From Spongospora subterranea (Eukaryota > Endomyxa > Phytomyxea > Plasmodiophorida > Plasmodiophoridae), in assembly GCA_900404475.1 (NCBI GenBank), contig OUQQ01000157.1, positions 4,014 through 34,592 on the forward strand: DNA of 30,579 bases, read 5' to 3'. Positions 1 to 9,138 of this stretch are shown piece by piece. Numbering within the stretch: the first letter of the stretch is position 1; the number at the start of each line of letters is the position of its first letter. The notes below the pieces were generated by a model, which made no database searches, was not told the DNA's origin, and saw only the letters and a list, made by a program, of their open reading frames with translations. A program made the translations under genes and the position numbers.

Positions 1-61
1 GCTTGGTCGAAAGCCATAGAGTTTGCTTGGTCGAAAGCACAGAGTTTGCTTGTTCGAATGG
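1..61. repeat. Short tandem repeat, about 23-24 bp unit
   Basis: Two and a half copies of a unit beginning GCTTGGTCGAAAGC lie head to tail: 1-24, 25-47 and a diverged partial copy at 48-61 (GCTTGTTCGAATGG). The array is cut by the window edge, so its true copy number is unknown. No function is evident; it may be part of a longer minisatellite or of a coding repeat upstream. Confidence 0.7.
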
Positions 62-255
62 CGCCAGACAACGTAACGTGCAATGTCCCGAGACCACGGA
101 AGAGTCACCTATAGATACATCAAGTGTATGTTGGACAGTTGCGCCAGCGAAGAGATTCAGTTCTCGATCGGTCAACGATCGATAAAACGGCAAGAACGAC
201 ACCCTCAGCTACATTGAGTCGAATTTTGACTAAACGGCATCTAAACAGCTGTCGG

Positions 256-792
256 ATGTCGACCGATGAAGAGAGAAAAGCGAAAAGATCGCAGATAGTA
301 TCGACGATCAACGCTAGACTAGCAGAAACGGGAGAGCGCGACCAGTTAAGATCTTTGATCAGTATTAATACATTTATCCATGAGCCATGTTGCTTTAGAC
401 TGAAGGAGCTGCTGCGAACGCGTTTGATCGAGGTAATTATTCTTTCTATTGTAGTGTTGAACTTCTGATAATGATCGTCTGACGGTTTGGCGGCGATCAG
501 TGCGGCTGGAGAGATACCCTCAAAGTCCATTGTGAAGGTCAATCTGACCAGTGTTTTGGGTTGCGTGATTTTGATTACCCTCAGATCTAATCAAACGAAA
601 AGGTCTCGAAAAGATTACCGTTGACGATCTTGTCAAAGAAATTACGCCAATGGGGAGAGGTATTTATTCGATCATGGACCGGGCTTTGAGCTGCCGTCGC
701 CAACGTTGTTCTGTCTAGCTTCCATCCCAGAGTCTGTCAAGATGGAGCTTTTACAGCGCGTTCGAAAATTCCTCTCCGCAACACCCGCATGA
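256..792 (+). CDS. ENY2: ENY2/Sus1, transcription and mRNA export factor
   Basis: Small helical subunit of the SAGA histone H2B deubiquitinase module and of the TREX-2 mRNA export complex; nuclear. Five exons: 256-344, 399-432, 501-537, 585-659 and 719-792, with GT-AG introns of 54, 68, 47 and 59 bp. All phases match and give 102 residues, the usual ENY2 length (human 101). Family hallmarks are seen in order: ETGERDQ at the first junction, then LKELLRTRLIE, CGWRD, VDDLVKEITPMGR and SVKMELLQRVRKFL. The ATG at 256 gives the N-terminus expected for the family. Four introns in about 300 coding bases is dense; yeast SUS1 is also intron-rich and regulated by intron retention, but nothing here tests that. 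Identification rests on remembered family sequence and is very secure. Confidence 0.93.
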
Positions 793-1172
793 TTACGAAT
801 GTTTCTATTTAAGAACTATTACACGATATACGCTGGAATCATGGGTTTTTACTGATGTTTGGTTCCACTATGAAAACTCCAAATTGGGTCTGCACTTTGT
901 CCAATACCGAAGAGATTTTTTTTTTGGATAGAGATGCCGGCAATTGCAGTTCCACATCAGCGACGAAACTCTTGTATCCTGCGAATGCCGCTGCTGATTC
1001 CTCCTACAAGCACCTCATCAACGGACCCGATTACAGAAGCCATCATGGTTGACATACATAATTGAGGCAGGTCATTCGTATACCTTTCCTAGAAAATTTG
1101 TTGGCCATTCTCCACAGGAGACCAGGATGACTTTGCCCGTTGATCTGCAACATGATGCGACTTGATAGCTTC
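793..1172. other. Gap without a supported gene
   Basis: This stretch lies between ENY2 and a minus-strand gene. It holds only short open frames, such as a 65-codon plus frame at 855-1052 that matches nothing I recognise, and a T-rich tract near 917. The minus strand has an open frame of about 59 codons overlapping 1050-1230 that could belong to the next gene. I see no RNA gene or repeat. Confidence 0.4.
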
Positions 1173-1629
1173 TTATCCCCAGTCATCATCGAAGGGCACG
1201 ATAGCGTCTGGAGAAGCCTCATTACGATAGTTTTCTGAGTTCAAATGGGCAGATCGTAGCGCGAAAATTGTCTGTATTGTGACCTGGTGATGTCACAACT
1301 TGACCCGAATTGTGTTCTAGAAGAATCGACTGGCTATTTTCAGGAGTCTGTGATCGACTAAAGGATTGTTTCAGTTCATCTGTTTGCGGAGCAGAAATCC
1401 GCCAATGTGAGCGTGCGATTCAACGATTCATTCAACTTGATCAGGCATTCACGCCGATCCTTCTGGTGTTCACTCAAAGAGTCTCAAAGCGTAAAGGGTG
1501 TGTTTGAACATGGTTGCGATAAATTTGATGGTCGATAAGTCGCTCATCCGCCTCCTTCATGATTAGGGAAACCGACAGTAAATTAATGTCGGCTTCTTCG
1601 GAACAGTTCCAGTTTGAAAGTGCCTCCAT
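1173..1629 (-). CDS. Unrecognised minus-strand gene, splicing unresolved
   Basis: I do not recognise this protein. Three minus-strand blocks look coding. The first runs 1629 to 1510, from an ATG, with acidic and hydrophobic helix-like sequence ending LIDHQIYRNH before a GTTCAA donor. The middle block (about 1435-1260) is open in two frames, containing LNESLNRTLTLADF and then DELKQSFSRSQTPENSQ. The last block ends at TAA 1173-1175 with an acidic tail reading PFDDDWG, preceded by a CAG acceptor near 1250. Exon 1 to the middle block fits a 74-bp intron (1436-1509). I could not find a clean splice between the two middle frames, so the model is incomplete. The opposite strand also has an open frame over 1310-1507 and an overlapping alternative one; the minus blocks look more protein-like to me, but this is judgement. 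Confidence 0.42.
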
Positions 1630-1897
1630 TCGTGATTTTGCCAGGCTTTGACAGAACGTCCAGCAGTGCAGAGAAAATCCTGGTGAGTTAGTCATCTCCT
1701 TGAGGCCCTCAGTCTTCTTATCGCACAGTGGAGATGCGCGCTTGTTTATTACTGCCTGATGACACAGAAATACATAAATTCATTCAAGGATCAATTCTTG
1801 TACACAGTAACAGCTTTAACCATCCGAGCCGATCCAGTTTTTGTTTGAAAAGTGAAATCAATCGATCATTAGATTGTATTAACAAACCTGAAAGACT

Positions 1898-2713
1898 ATG
1901 TTCTCCAAATGGAGGCAATCAGCGACGAAGCACGATAGTTCATCAAAGGCGGTGGTTGAGTTCATATCATCTCGCGACCCTCCCACTGGCTTATCCTCAT
2001 TATCACGTCATCTATTGCGACCTACAGAATTTCGTTCCTTTGCCAAGCACAGCTTTACAAATGGTATTTTGGAGTCCACTTTGGAAGATACCAGCGAGGA
2101 AGACGACCGAGAAGGGCGCATCGAAGAGCACATCATGACTTTAGGATCGTGGCTAAATTACAGCGCCTTCTTTATGGAATTCTTTGAGAAGCCTAGCGCT
2201 TCATCCTCCTCACCGGTGGGCACAACTCCCCCAAACCGATTTCCTGCGCCATTTGGCCAAAGGCCCTATGAGAGACCTGTGGGATCAGTACCATATTCTG
2301 GTAAATCGCGGGACCATCCAACGTCAATAGCACGAGAGCCATCTTTCAAAACCACCGATCCCTACAAGTTCTTCAGCAGATGGAGTTCTCAGGAAGGAGT
2401 CGACGCATGTCGTGCATGGTTTAGTCTTGCCCAAGGGGGAGGTGGACCACGAGTCAGCGACAAACTGCTCATTAGGTTGTTGGAAACCGTCACCTACCTG
2501 GACGCATTCCACATGCGCGAACTGGTGAACGCATTCGGTGGGTTTAGGTATGAAGTTAAACCAAAGTCATGTTTCTGATTGGGATATACAGAAACTGATG
2601 GCCGGTCATCATTGAGCCTCGCCCAAGTTCATGCGGTCTTGTCCTTCATTCTAGCTCGTGACGAAGGGTGTTGCAGTCAATTCGTGTTGGTATTTCTGCA
2701 GATGTATAAATGA
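1898..2713 (+). CDS. Unknown conserved-looking helical protein
   Basis: Two exons, 1898-2537 and 2592-2713, with a 54-bp intron (2538-2591, GTGGGT...ACAG, phase 1), giving about 253 residues. Without splicing the frame stops at 2578; with splicing it runs on through a regular helical segment (SLSLAQVHAVLSFILARDEG) to TGA at 2711. Residues 1-75 are basic and then acidic (EDTSEEDDREG). Residues 80-100 hold a hydrophobic stretch (LGSWLNYSAFFMEFFEKP). A Ser/Pro-rich linker follows, then amphipathic helices with LLIRLLETVTYLDAFHMREL. I do not recognise the family. The Pro-rich linker (2217-2286) begins with GT and ends in CAG, so a second intron there is possible. No signal peptide or membrane helix is convincing. 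Confidence 0.65.
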
Positions 2714-3513
2714 TGAGTTTGAGCAATGATCGCAGATATCATCATTCTGCTTGGCTGTACTCCCTGTTCAGTCGATCTGGAACATTCGTTATTGAACGGG
2801 TAGGGTTGATGATGTGAATATGAATCGCTAACAAATTCAATTCTCAACGAATGAATTAGTGTTTGTCATTAGTTCGATTAGCTGGAGTACCAGAGAATAA
2901 CATCATGTCTGTCCTGTCGAGATTGTCAATGGCATTTCATTATGAAGCCAATTTTGAGGTTTGCATAAGCAGTGTTTGCCAATTCCCCATCAAAATATCT
3001 GATTTTAGGAATTTCTGATGGTATACTTTTTAATTTTCGACGAATGGGATATGTGGAAGAGTGGTCTTTTGCTGCAGACATCCGAGGTGAAATGCGAGGA
3101 TACTTCCAACAGCATTTGTTGTTCCATATCATAATAATATACCTAGTAAGCATCGTATCAAGTATACACGTGTGTGTTTACCGGGGCGACGTCGCTCTAG
3201 CGTGATACGATGATTAACATGAGGGTGTTTGGAGATTGGCAAAATATGGCGAATTTATTCCCCGATGTTTTGGCCTGTCTCCTGAACGTTACCCAGGGTT
3301 CAGTGGAAGGCACCGCCGCGCAGTCGCCCCCTTGTACAGGCCACAGTGTTGCAGTCCAGGTCGCCGCGCTTGGGCCCTTTGCCCGTACTTCCCGCACTGT
3401 CGGGCACCAATTTAGTGTTCGTGTGTGCAGTGTGTACCTCCTGTTACTCCTCTTTGTCAATTGTGGCATGACTATACTAAAGTGATATCACAAGGGGCTT
3501 TAATAAATATCTG
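2714..3513. other. Intergenic, possible small exon, GC-rich patch
   Basis: No gene is supported over 800 bases. A plus frame at 2972-3205 and a short alternative beginning MVYFLIFDEWDMWKSG near 3018 both look mildly coding and could be an exon of an unrecognised gene, but they lie in different frames and I cannot choose. From about 3290 to 3410 the base composition turns GC-rich with many CGC and GGC steps, unlike its AT-rich surroundings. Open frames on both strands there (3197-3485) look like composition effects. This patch may be the promoter or 5' region of the zinc-finger gene at 3514. Confidence 0.4.
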
Positions 3514-4272
3514 ATGGCGGCCTCTTGTCTGTCAGGAGGAGGGTCGCCCTGTCAACAGGATCATCAAGGCCTGGTCAGACCGGTCATAAATAAGAGGCAG
3601 TATATTTGTGAAGAGTGTGGGCGCCTGTTCAATCGTCGAAGCCATTTGTCGAGTCATGTTCGCACCCATACCGGGGAGCGCCCGTTTCAATGTGCGATAT
3701 GCAAGAAGGGGTTCACGCAGAGCGGGTCGCTCAATCGTCATATGAGAAATCATGATAACGAGAGACGTCTAAGCATAAAGGATGACCATACGAACGAAAC
3801 CTGTATGGAATGTTGTCGGGTATTCCTATCGAAAAAAGGACTGTCGGCTCATCAAAGAGCTGGGCATAAGAAGGTTGATCCGCCTCCGTCTGAGGTATTG
3901 GTTATTCCTGTTTGTGCTCGAATCGCAAGACCTATTCCGGTGATCGCTCGAAAAGAAGAGAGCCCTGAACGTAGCCCGTTCGAGTCGTCTAATTATGAGT
4001 GGCCAACGTGCACATTTGCAGATAACGATGATAATATTCGATATGTTGATGATCCGCAATGGTTGCAGCGACCTAAATCTCCTAAAATATCTCCACCGGC
4101 ATCACCAATGTTCAATCAAGCGCGAATACAGGCACCTCAGCCTATTGATTGCATGTTATGCTGGCAAACGTTTAATCATCCTAACTTGCTACATCAACAC
4201 CTTTTCTCTGCTCATTTCAGTTCCCCTCCAATGTCCCCGAAAAGATCGTTTCGTCGGCCAATGCGTGATTAG
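3514..4272 (+). CDS. C2H2 zinc-finger protein, four fingers
   Basis: Single-exon 252-residue protein, probably a nuclear DNA-binding regulator. Two classical Kruppel fingers sit in tandem at residues 32-52 (C32, C35, H48, H52) and 60-80 (C60, C63, H76, H80), joined by the canonical linker HTGERPF. Two divergent isolated fingers follow: C97-C100-H113-H118 and C213-C216-H229-H234, each with four residues between the histidines. Between them lies a low-complexity Pro/Ser region with SP motifs (about 120-205), and the tail is basic (KRSFRRPMRD). Two tandem fingers plus a tail is common in fungal Msn2-, Mig1- or Azf1-like factors, but no specific orthologue is recognised and the target is unknown. 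The ATG at 3514 precedes the fingers by 31 residues; no upstream exon is needed. Confidence 0.85.
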   Translation: MAASCLSGGGSPCQQDHQGLVRPVINKRQYICEECGRLFNRRSHLSSHVRTHTGERPFQCAICKKGFTQSGSLNRHMRNHDNERRLSIKDDHTNETCMECCRVFLSKKGLSAHQRAGHKKVDPPPSEVLVIPVCARIARPIPVIARKEESPERSPFESSNYEWPTCTFADNDDNIRYVDDPQWLQRPKSPKISPPASPMFNQARIQAPQPIDCMLCWQTFNHPNLLHQHLFSAHFSSPPMSPKRSFRRPMRD

Positions 4273-5001
4273 CAGAATTCCAGTTCATATATCCTTTAAT
4301 CATATTTGACTCACCATCCGCTCCTTCTTTGTGTTGTGGTTTCCAGTTCGCCGTATCTGCTTTCAAGCATGGTATATACTCGAATTACGAGCTTGAAGAA
4401 ATCACTGTTCACGATTCTACTTAACAATATAATAAATCGTTTCAATGTTTTTGAATGAATCGCGATGAATTTGATTACTGTGTATTAATGATCAGCCATG
4501 GTTATCATATGGGGTATTATTTACATACTACGACTTGAAGTACAGATACTCATATTGTAGTGAAAAGAAATGATTTTCAAAAAAGTGTCTCTGATATCGA
4601 TTTAAAAAATGAAATGGGCAAAGGATGCCCAGTTTACTATATCACTAGTAAGTTCTAGCGATGGGGCAGATTATCGTGTGATCCAGTAAGAAACATGTTA
4701 TCGGTTAGAGTGAAGACAGAGAGCTGCAATAGATACCCACATGACCAACCCAATTTGAGTGGTTTTCATCATGTTAAATGAACTTGGTCAACAGACGAGT
4801 ACTATGTCAAAAGCCCAACTTGAGATCTTCATTTTTGATGTTGACGTGCGAGATTCATATGACATAATAAAGCACCTTTTAGGGCGATCCCCCTAATATA
4901 GCGTCTACGGGGTTTAGACATTGCGTCACGGTGTTGACGGACCTAGTTATTTTCGCCATCTGCCACAAGGTTGGGTTGTCGATCAATCGTGGTGTTCGGC
5001 C
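4273..5001. other. Intergenic, likely uS4 promoter region
   Basis: No gene is seen. The left part is AT-rich with an AATAAA-like site (ATAATAAATCG near 4427) that may serve the zinc-finger gene. The right part (about 4860-5001) is the upstream region of a ribosomal protein gene. The frame of uS4 stays open upstream to 4921 but lacks an ATG and family similarity there, so I treat it as leader. A 5'UTR intron is possible and cannot be judged from sequence alone. Confidence 0.4.
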
Positions 5002-5583
5002 ATGGGAAAGGATTATCATACGTACTCTAAGACGGCTAACACGCCTCGTCGGCCATTCGAGAAAGAGCGTCTGGATGCTGAATTGAAACTGGTTGGTGAA
5101 TATGGTCTGCGTAACAAGCGTGAAGTGTGGCGAGTTCAGTACACCCTCGCTAAGATCCGTAAATCGGCTCGTGAGCTGTTGACGTTGGAGGAGAAGGATC
5201 CCCGCCGTCTCTTTGATGGAGCTGCTCTGCTTCGTCGTCTGACTCGCCTTGGCCTGTTATCCGAAACCGAGCAGAAGCTTGATTTCATTCTTGCCTTGAC
5301 TGTCGAGAAGTTCTTGGAGCGCCGCCTTCAAACGAAGGTGTTCAAGGATGGTCTGGCCAAGTCTATCCATCACGCCCGTGTTCTCATTAGAGGCCGTCAT
5401 ATTCGTGTTGGTCGCCGTATTGTTACCATCCCATCTTTCAACGTCCGAGTTGACAGCGAGAAGCACATCGACTTCGCGCTCACATCTCCGTTCGGTCAAG
5501 GACGTCCAGGCCGCGTTAAACGAAAAGCCAAATCCGCAGGAGGAGGCGGCTCTGATTCCGACGAGGATGAGGACATGTACTGA
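5002..5583 (+). CDS. RPS9: Small ribosomal subunit protein uS4 (RPS9)
   Basis: Core 40S ribosomal protein; the S4 domain binds 18S rRNA and acts early in small-subunit assembly and in decoding fidelity. A single exon of 193 residues matches the family end to end: TPRRPFEK near residue 14, [31 protein letters not shown], then [12 protein letters not shown] and [16 protein letters not shown] in the S4 RNA-binding region, and [14 protein letters not shown] near the end. The tail is acidic ([10 protein letters not shown]), as in many eukaryotes. The ATG at 5002 ([11 protein letters not shown]) matches where yeast and human proteins start. Codon choice is more C/G-ending than in neighbouring genes, as expected for high expression. 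Lack of introns is notable beside intron-dense neighbours. Confidence 0.97.
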   Translation: MGKDYHTYSKTANTPRRPFEKERLDAELKLVGEYGLRNKREVWRVQYTLAKIRKSARELLTLEEKDPRRLFDGAALLRRLTRLGLLSETEQKLDFILALTVEKFLERRLQTKVFKDGLAKSIHHARVLIRGRHIRVGRRIVTIPSFNVRVDSEKHIDFALTSPFGQGRPGRVKRKAKSAGGGGSDSDEDEDMY

Positions 5584-5992
5584 TTATCTCCCATCACAAT
5601 TCACCATTCAATTATACACTGTAGTATTGTTTCAGACATTCCGTTGAGATTGTGCAAATTTTTTCTCGTTTCAGTCAACGTTTACACAGTTCGGCGGAAA
5701 ACCTGACAGCCAATACTGTGAATCCTTCGCCGAGTTCTAACTTGTGCTCGTAAGCGACGAATCAAAGTTAGAACACATGTGACGCTGTCAACTTAGATGT
5801 TATTTTACACAACGACTGTCTCCCTATTAATCGTTTTCTCTCCGTCATTTCTGGGTTTTAACCCTTCATATGCTCTAAATAGACTTGTATTCAAACCGAT
5901 ATCCCAGTTGAACGATCGAAGATGCACTCGCAAACAGGTCATACTCGCAAACATTATTGTAGCCATATCCATGAAATCGGAATTTTACATGT
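5584..5992. other. Convergent intergenic region
   Basis: This is the space between the 3' ends of uS4 (+) and the Zn2Cys6 gene (-). It holds AT-rich sequence with short open frames only. I see no RNA gene, repeat or distinct terminator signal. A short plus-strand frame at 5797-6015 is hydrophobic at its start but overlaps the minus gene and is not supported. Confidence 0.4.
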
Positions 5993-6703
5993 TTACCCAG
6001 AGCAAACGCACATGATCTGTATTTTCAAGATATTTACATATTCCTGCGTGTACCTACACTTACAGCAATTCATCGGATACCTTGCAATAGGGGTTATACA
6101 TTTATTGTTGTTCCATGATTGGTCATTCTTAACATCGCGCCAGTTGCTAACAGTTGGCGATGCTGGTTCAGGGGTCCTTATATTTGTGCAGGAAAACGGT
6201 ATAGAATCGTGTATCGATGGAATTCGAGTACCTGATTCGGCTGGTGTGTATTTCATTCGGTCGTTCAGGAAGACTGCTCTGAATGCCCTTGGAACAGCGA
6301 TGGGTGAGCTTATGGGTTGTGCTTTTGTCTGGTAGTGCGCTGATTGCGACCATCTTGGCCGAATTTCACAAAGATGACCTTGTCCAATCCGAGTACAGCG
6401 ACAACAGGGTCTATTATCGCTACACGCCACCTTGGCTTTATAGCATAATTTACAGGCTCTTTTCCCTAACGACAGCGACCGTACTTTAGTGACCCGCTTC
6501 TTATCTCCAGCAATCGTCGGCCGATCCACGCAAAGGTTTTCACATTTTTTCTGAGAACATCGTTGGCATGGTCGCTCGTCATTACACCGGGCCTTAGCTT
6601 GTGAACATACTAAACATGCATGTCGTACTCGCGTTTCGACCAGATTAGTTTTTTCCAATGAGTCTTGATCCAACTGCACAACAACCAGACCCGGTTGGCT
6701 CAT
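5993..6703 (-). CDS. Protein with two tandem Zn2-Cys6 clusters
   Basis: 236-residue putative DNA-binding regulator. Two fungal-type Zn2Cys6 binuclear clusters lie close together: C30-x2-C33-x6-C40-x5-C46-x2-C49-x8-C58 and C84-x2-C87-x6-C94-x5-C100-x2-C103-x8-C112. Both carry basic residues between the second and third cysteines (SQAKARC, YKAKVAC), as in known members. Gal4-type factors normally have one cluster, so an in-protein duplication is unusual. The C-terminal half is Ser/Thr/Pro-rich with no fungal transcription-factor middle-homology domain visible, so the protein is short for the class. The last about 35 residues contain extra cysteines and may be a read-through of an unrecognised intron. 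The ATG at 6703 is the natural start. Regulator function is inferred from the domain only. Confidence 0.8.
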   Translation of the reverse strand: MSQPGLVVVQLDQDSLEKTNLVETRVRHACLVCSQAKARCNDERPCQRCSQKKCENLCVDRPTIAGDKKRVTKVRSLSLGKRACKLCYKAKVACSDNRPCCRCTRIGQGHLCEIRPRWSQSAHYQTKAQPISSPIAVPRAFRAVFLNDRMKYTPAESGTRIPSIHDSIPFSCTNIRTPEPASPTVSNWRDVKNDQSWNNNKCITPIARYPMNCCKCRYTQEYVNILKIQIMCVCSG

Positions 6704-7206
6704 TTACCGATTTCTCTTTGGTGCGGCGTCTGAGGGTGATAATTCCGAATTTCTGGTCTCTGCTTCCAGGGCGACTTCCGTTGCTTGAGCGCTTCTAGAT
6801 TCCGTTGTCCTTGCGCAAACTCTGTTCTGGTTTCTCTGAACTAATTGCCAAAAGTATATTATGATACTAATTGTTAAAAACTAACACCATCACCCAATTT
6901 GATAGTGTATGAGATAATTGACTAAGACCCTGTGACGGCCAAGGAATGTGGCTAACTGGCTACACCAATCAGCTGGGGGACGTCCAGTGTTGGCAACTCC
7001 CTATACAGCCTCCAAAAGACGTGTTTGACCCCAACAATGTTACCAAAAAGAGGGGCCATTGAAAAATCCTGACGATTGACCTACTGTTTTTGCCAATTTT
7101 TCATTCAATTTCCCAGATTTCTAACTCAGTCAACATTGCTTAATGTGCGCCCGGAAAAGGCTCATTCGACTGGAGTTTTCTAGTAGGGGCGATCAAGTCA
7201 TTAAAC
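6704..7206. other. Gap with no recognised feature
   Basis: This is upstream of the Zn2Cys6 gene (transcribed leftward) and before a tentative plus-strand gene. It has no long open frame on either strand and no inverted or tandem repeat that I can see. It is best read as promoter sequence for one or both neighbours. Confidence 0.4.
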
Positions 7207-7512
7207 ATGGGTTTGTGAGTATTGTAATGGAGTTGTATGAGATCAGATCTAACCCCTTTGTTCATTTCATACACAATCGGTTGCAGTTATGCCAAGTCTG
7301 AACAAGCACGCTGTTGCCGCTAAGAAAGCGAGAGATGTGGCAGCCGTGAAGTGTGCTATCTCACCAATCAGTTCGACGATGCGGCTGATGGGGATAAACA
7401 GGCCTTAGTACGCATAACACCGTTTGTGCAGCGCCATTTGTTTTTCGAACAGCAAGATTTGATTCAGCAACAATCGATCTATTTCCGGAAAATTGAGACT
7501 TATAAAACTTGA
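7207..7512 (+). CDS. Tentative small spliced gene, unknown
   Basis: The clearest part is a terminal exon, about 7343-7512, open in a frame reading FDDAADGDKQALVRITPF and ending in a Gln-rich helix before TGA at 7510. Upstream, a GTGAGT donor at 7215 and a GTTGCAG acceptor ending at 7286 frame a 72-bp intron after an ATG at 7207. Joining to the terminal exon then needs either a 48-bp intron (GTCTGA...GGCAG) or, from an ATG at 7289, a 35-bp intron ending AATCAG. All three junctions are phase-compatible, so I cannot settle the start. No family recognised. The minus-strand frame opposite (7361-7681) looks less protein-like. Confidence 0.33.
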
Positions 7513-7709
7513 TAATCCACATAACGACTCTTGAGAAAATTTTGAAAGTCATTACGACACTTTGGGTATAAGGTACCATTTCCTTGCCAAAAATAGGTTG
7601 AACTACACTCCATGATACATGTGAGAATGGTGGTGCAGTAATTGAAAAACCACGACCGTTAGACATAAAACAGCAGTTCATTCGAAAATGACATTCATTC
7701 GAGCATTAC

Positions 7710-8122
7710 TTAGGAAAAAGCATCCAATGCCTGTTTCACTGCGTATCGAAAACCGTCGTTTCCCGATCCACTGGAATGGATTTCTTCAGTGACCTCACTT
7801 AATGATTCGTTCAGAGCAGTCCAACGTTTAAGTCTGTTAGGATGAATTCAGGATGCTTTGTACCAGTGGATACTCGCACCATGGCATAGAACTTCTCTCC
7901 ACCAGATCATATTTTCATCTGCACGGGTATCCCTTCATCGGAGTATAGTGTGTCATTATTGTATCCAACCTTTGATTACTCAAATAGGACAGGGTCACAT
8001 ACTCCACCTTCTCCATTGCTATCTCCCTAACCATCTTCAGAAAGAGACCTTGTATAGGTAGTACAACCTCATATTGTATTCCTCGTCCTCTACTCAACCA
8101 CAATAAGACCCTCACTTGCCAT
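7710..8122 (-). CDS. Tentative 84-residue spliced gene, unknown
   Basis: Three exons fit by phase: 8094-8122 (ATG GCA AGT..., residues MASEGLIVVE), 7925-8026 and 7710-7833, with introns of 67 and 91 bp (GTAGAG...GGTTAG and GTGCAG...CTAACAG). The last exon is the most convincing, with WTALNESLSEVTEEIHSSG followed by a helix and stop. Within exon 2 an alternative frame (VGYNNDTLYSDEG) also looks coding, so the middle could be spliced differently. No domain is recognised; the product would be a small acidic protein. It is convergent with the tentative gene at 7207-7512 and divergent from the one at 8135. Confidence 0.38.
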
Positions 8123-8134
8123 CTCTATTCCACA

Positions 8135-8530
8135 ATGCGCAGGTCCTTGGACGCGCTGGATTGATGAATTCAAACGAAATGTTGCAGATCAGCTACAAAG
8201 GCGCTTAGAAGATGCTGGATATATTCCAAGTCTGGACCGTTTAAATTTATTACCAATTCACACTTGGGTTTCTTTGCAAACAAGGAAAGAATGTCTGCAA
8301 GAGAATTGCTGCAAGGGTGAGATCTTTACAAATATTGCCACACGCATAATCGTGTTCTTTATGCACAATGCTCATGTGCGGCTAAATTGGATTTATATCG
8401 ACAATGTGCTGGTGTAACTATTTAAGTTGCGTCTGGATCAGATACAACTTTAGATTTAAAGCTCAAGTTCGCAATAAATTCTACACGTGTTGGGGTTTCG
8501 ATTGAACTATCGCGTTTTTCAAGAACGTGA
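8135..8530 (+). CDS. Tentative small spliced gene, unknown
   Basis: Two exons look coding and join in phase: one ending at 8316 (containing RLEDAGYIPSLDRLNLL and HTWVSLQTRKECLQ) and 8454-8530 (DLKLKFAINSTRVGVSIEL), with a 137-bp GTGAGA...TTTAG intron. The first exon is open back to about 8143 with WTRWIDEFKRNVADQLQ, preceded by a CAG, which implies an upstream exon I cannot find. Alternatively an ATG at 8135 splices over a 58-bp intron to 8201 and gives a complete 66-residue product. The intron before the last exon is longer than others in the window. No family recognised. Confidence 0.35.
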
Positions 8531-9138
8531 ACTGCCTCGTTTGACAATCATCAGTGTCAAGTTCGGATTCGACGCAAATATATTAGAGATAGGTGTTTTT
8601 ACTCGGAGCGTCATCGATATTAACCACCCTTTCTTCCACCCATTCAGCACCGCCCCTTGTTCATTAAAACATTCTATACATACACACGCGCCAATAGACA
8701 TCATGCAATAAGGCTTTTCACCTGGAGTGTACTGCCTTCCGCTGAAGCACTCCTACCGTTTTATCAAACGGGAGTGCTAATTCTGTAAGCTCATTTGGGG
8801 TTCGGTTTAACCACTGACTCTTGTCTCACAATTCAGTTGGTTGAGTACATAACAATAAGTTTCTACTGCTTTCAGGCGCACAAAGTCACTTTTACAGCAC
8901 TTTGGAATGAATCCTTTTTTTTTGTTCTGACTGCTCCATCTAGCAACAGGTGTGGAGAGTTTGAGTATGTAAACATGCAGTTTTCGAATTAAAAACAAAG
9001 GTTTTGCACACCAGCGCGACACGTCCTGCCTAGCCGCTGCTCATACATCATAGGTCAACGGAAAGGTACCGGGTGGATGACGTTAAGTCCACTACATTGC
9101 AGGGCGACTGAGTGAGGATTTAGCGGTATGGCGTTACG
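8531..9138. other. Gap upstream of VPS51
   Basis: There is no supported gene. Open frames of 60-74 codons on both strands lack recognisable features and have no consistent splice continuation. The stretch contains the imperfect hairpin at 8746-8778 and a T-run near 8915. It presumably includes the VPS51 promoter. Confidence 0.4.
8746..8778. repeat. Imperfect hairpin
   Basis: The arms AGCACTCC...CCGTTT (8746-8761) and AAACGGGAGTGCT (8766-8778) are complementary over 13 base pairs, with a three-base bulge on the left arm and a TATC loop. There is no T-tract suited to a terminator and no neighbouring gene end, so its role is unknown. Confidence 0.6.

Noticed and set aside
2926..3153. Minus frame over the 2.9-3.2 kb gap as a gene
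   Set aside because: Short, no start or splice context, no recognisable pattern; the overlapping plus frame is equally open.
3197..3485. Frames on both strands in the GC-rich patch
   Set aside because: Open on both strands at once because of composition; no domain or splice signal supports either.
4921..5001. N-terminal extension of uS4 from a TTG
   Set aside because: No ATG and no family similarity before 5002; the ATG at 5002 matches the known N-terminus.
8746..8778. Bacterial-type terminator
   Set aside because: The hairpin lacks a following T-tract and the genome is eukaryotic.
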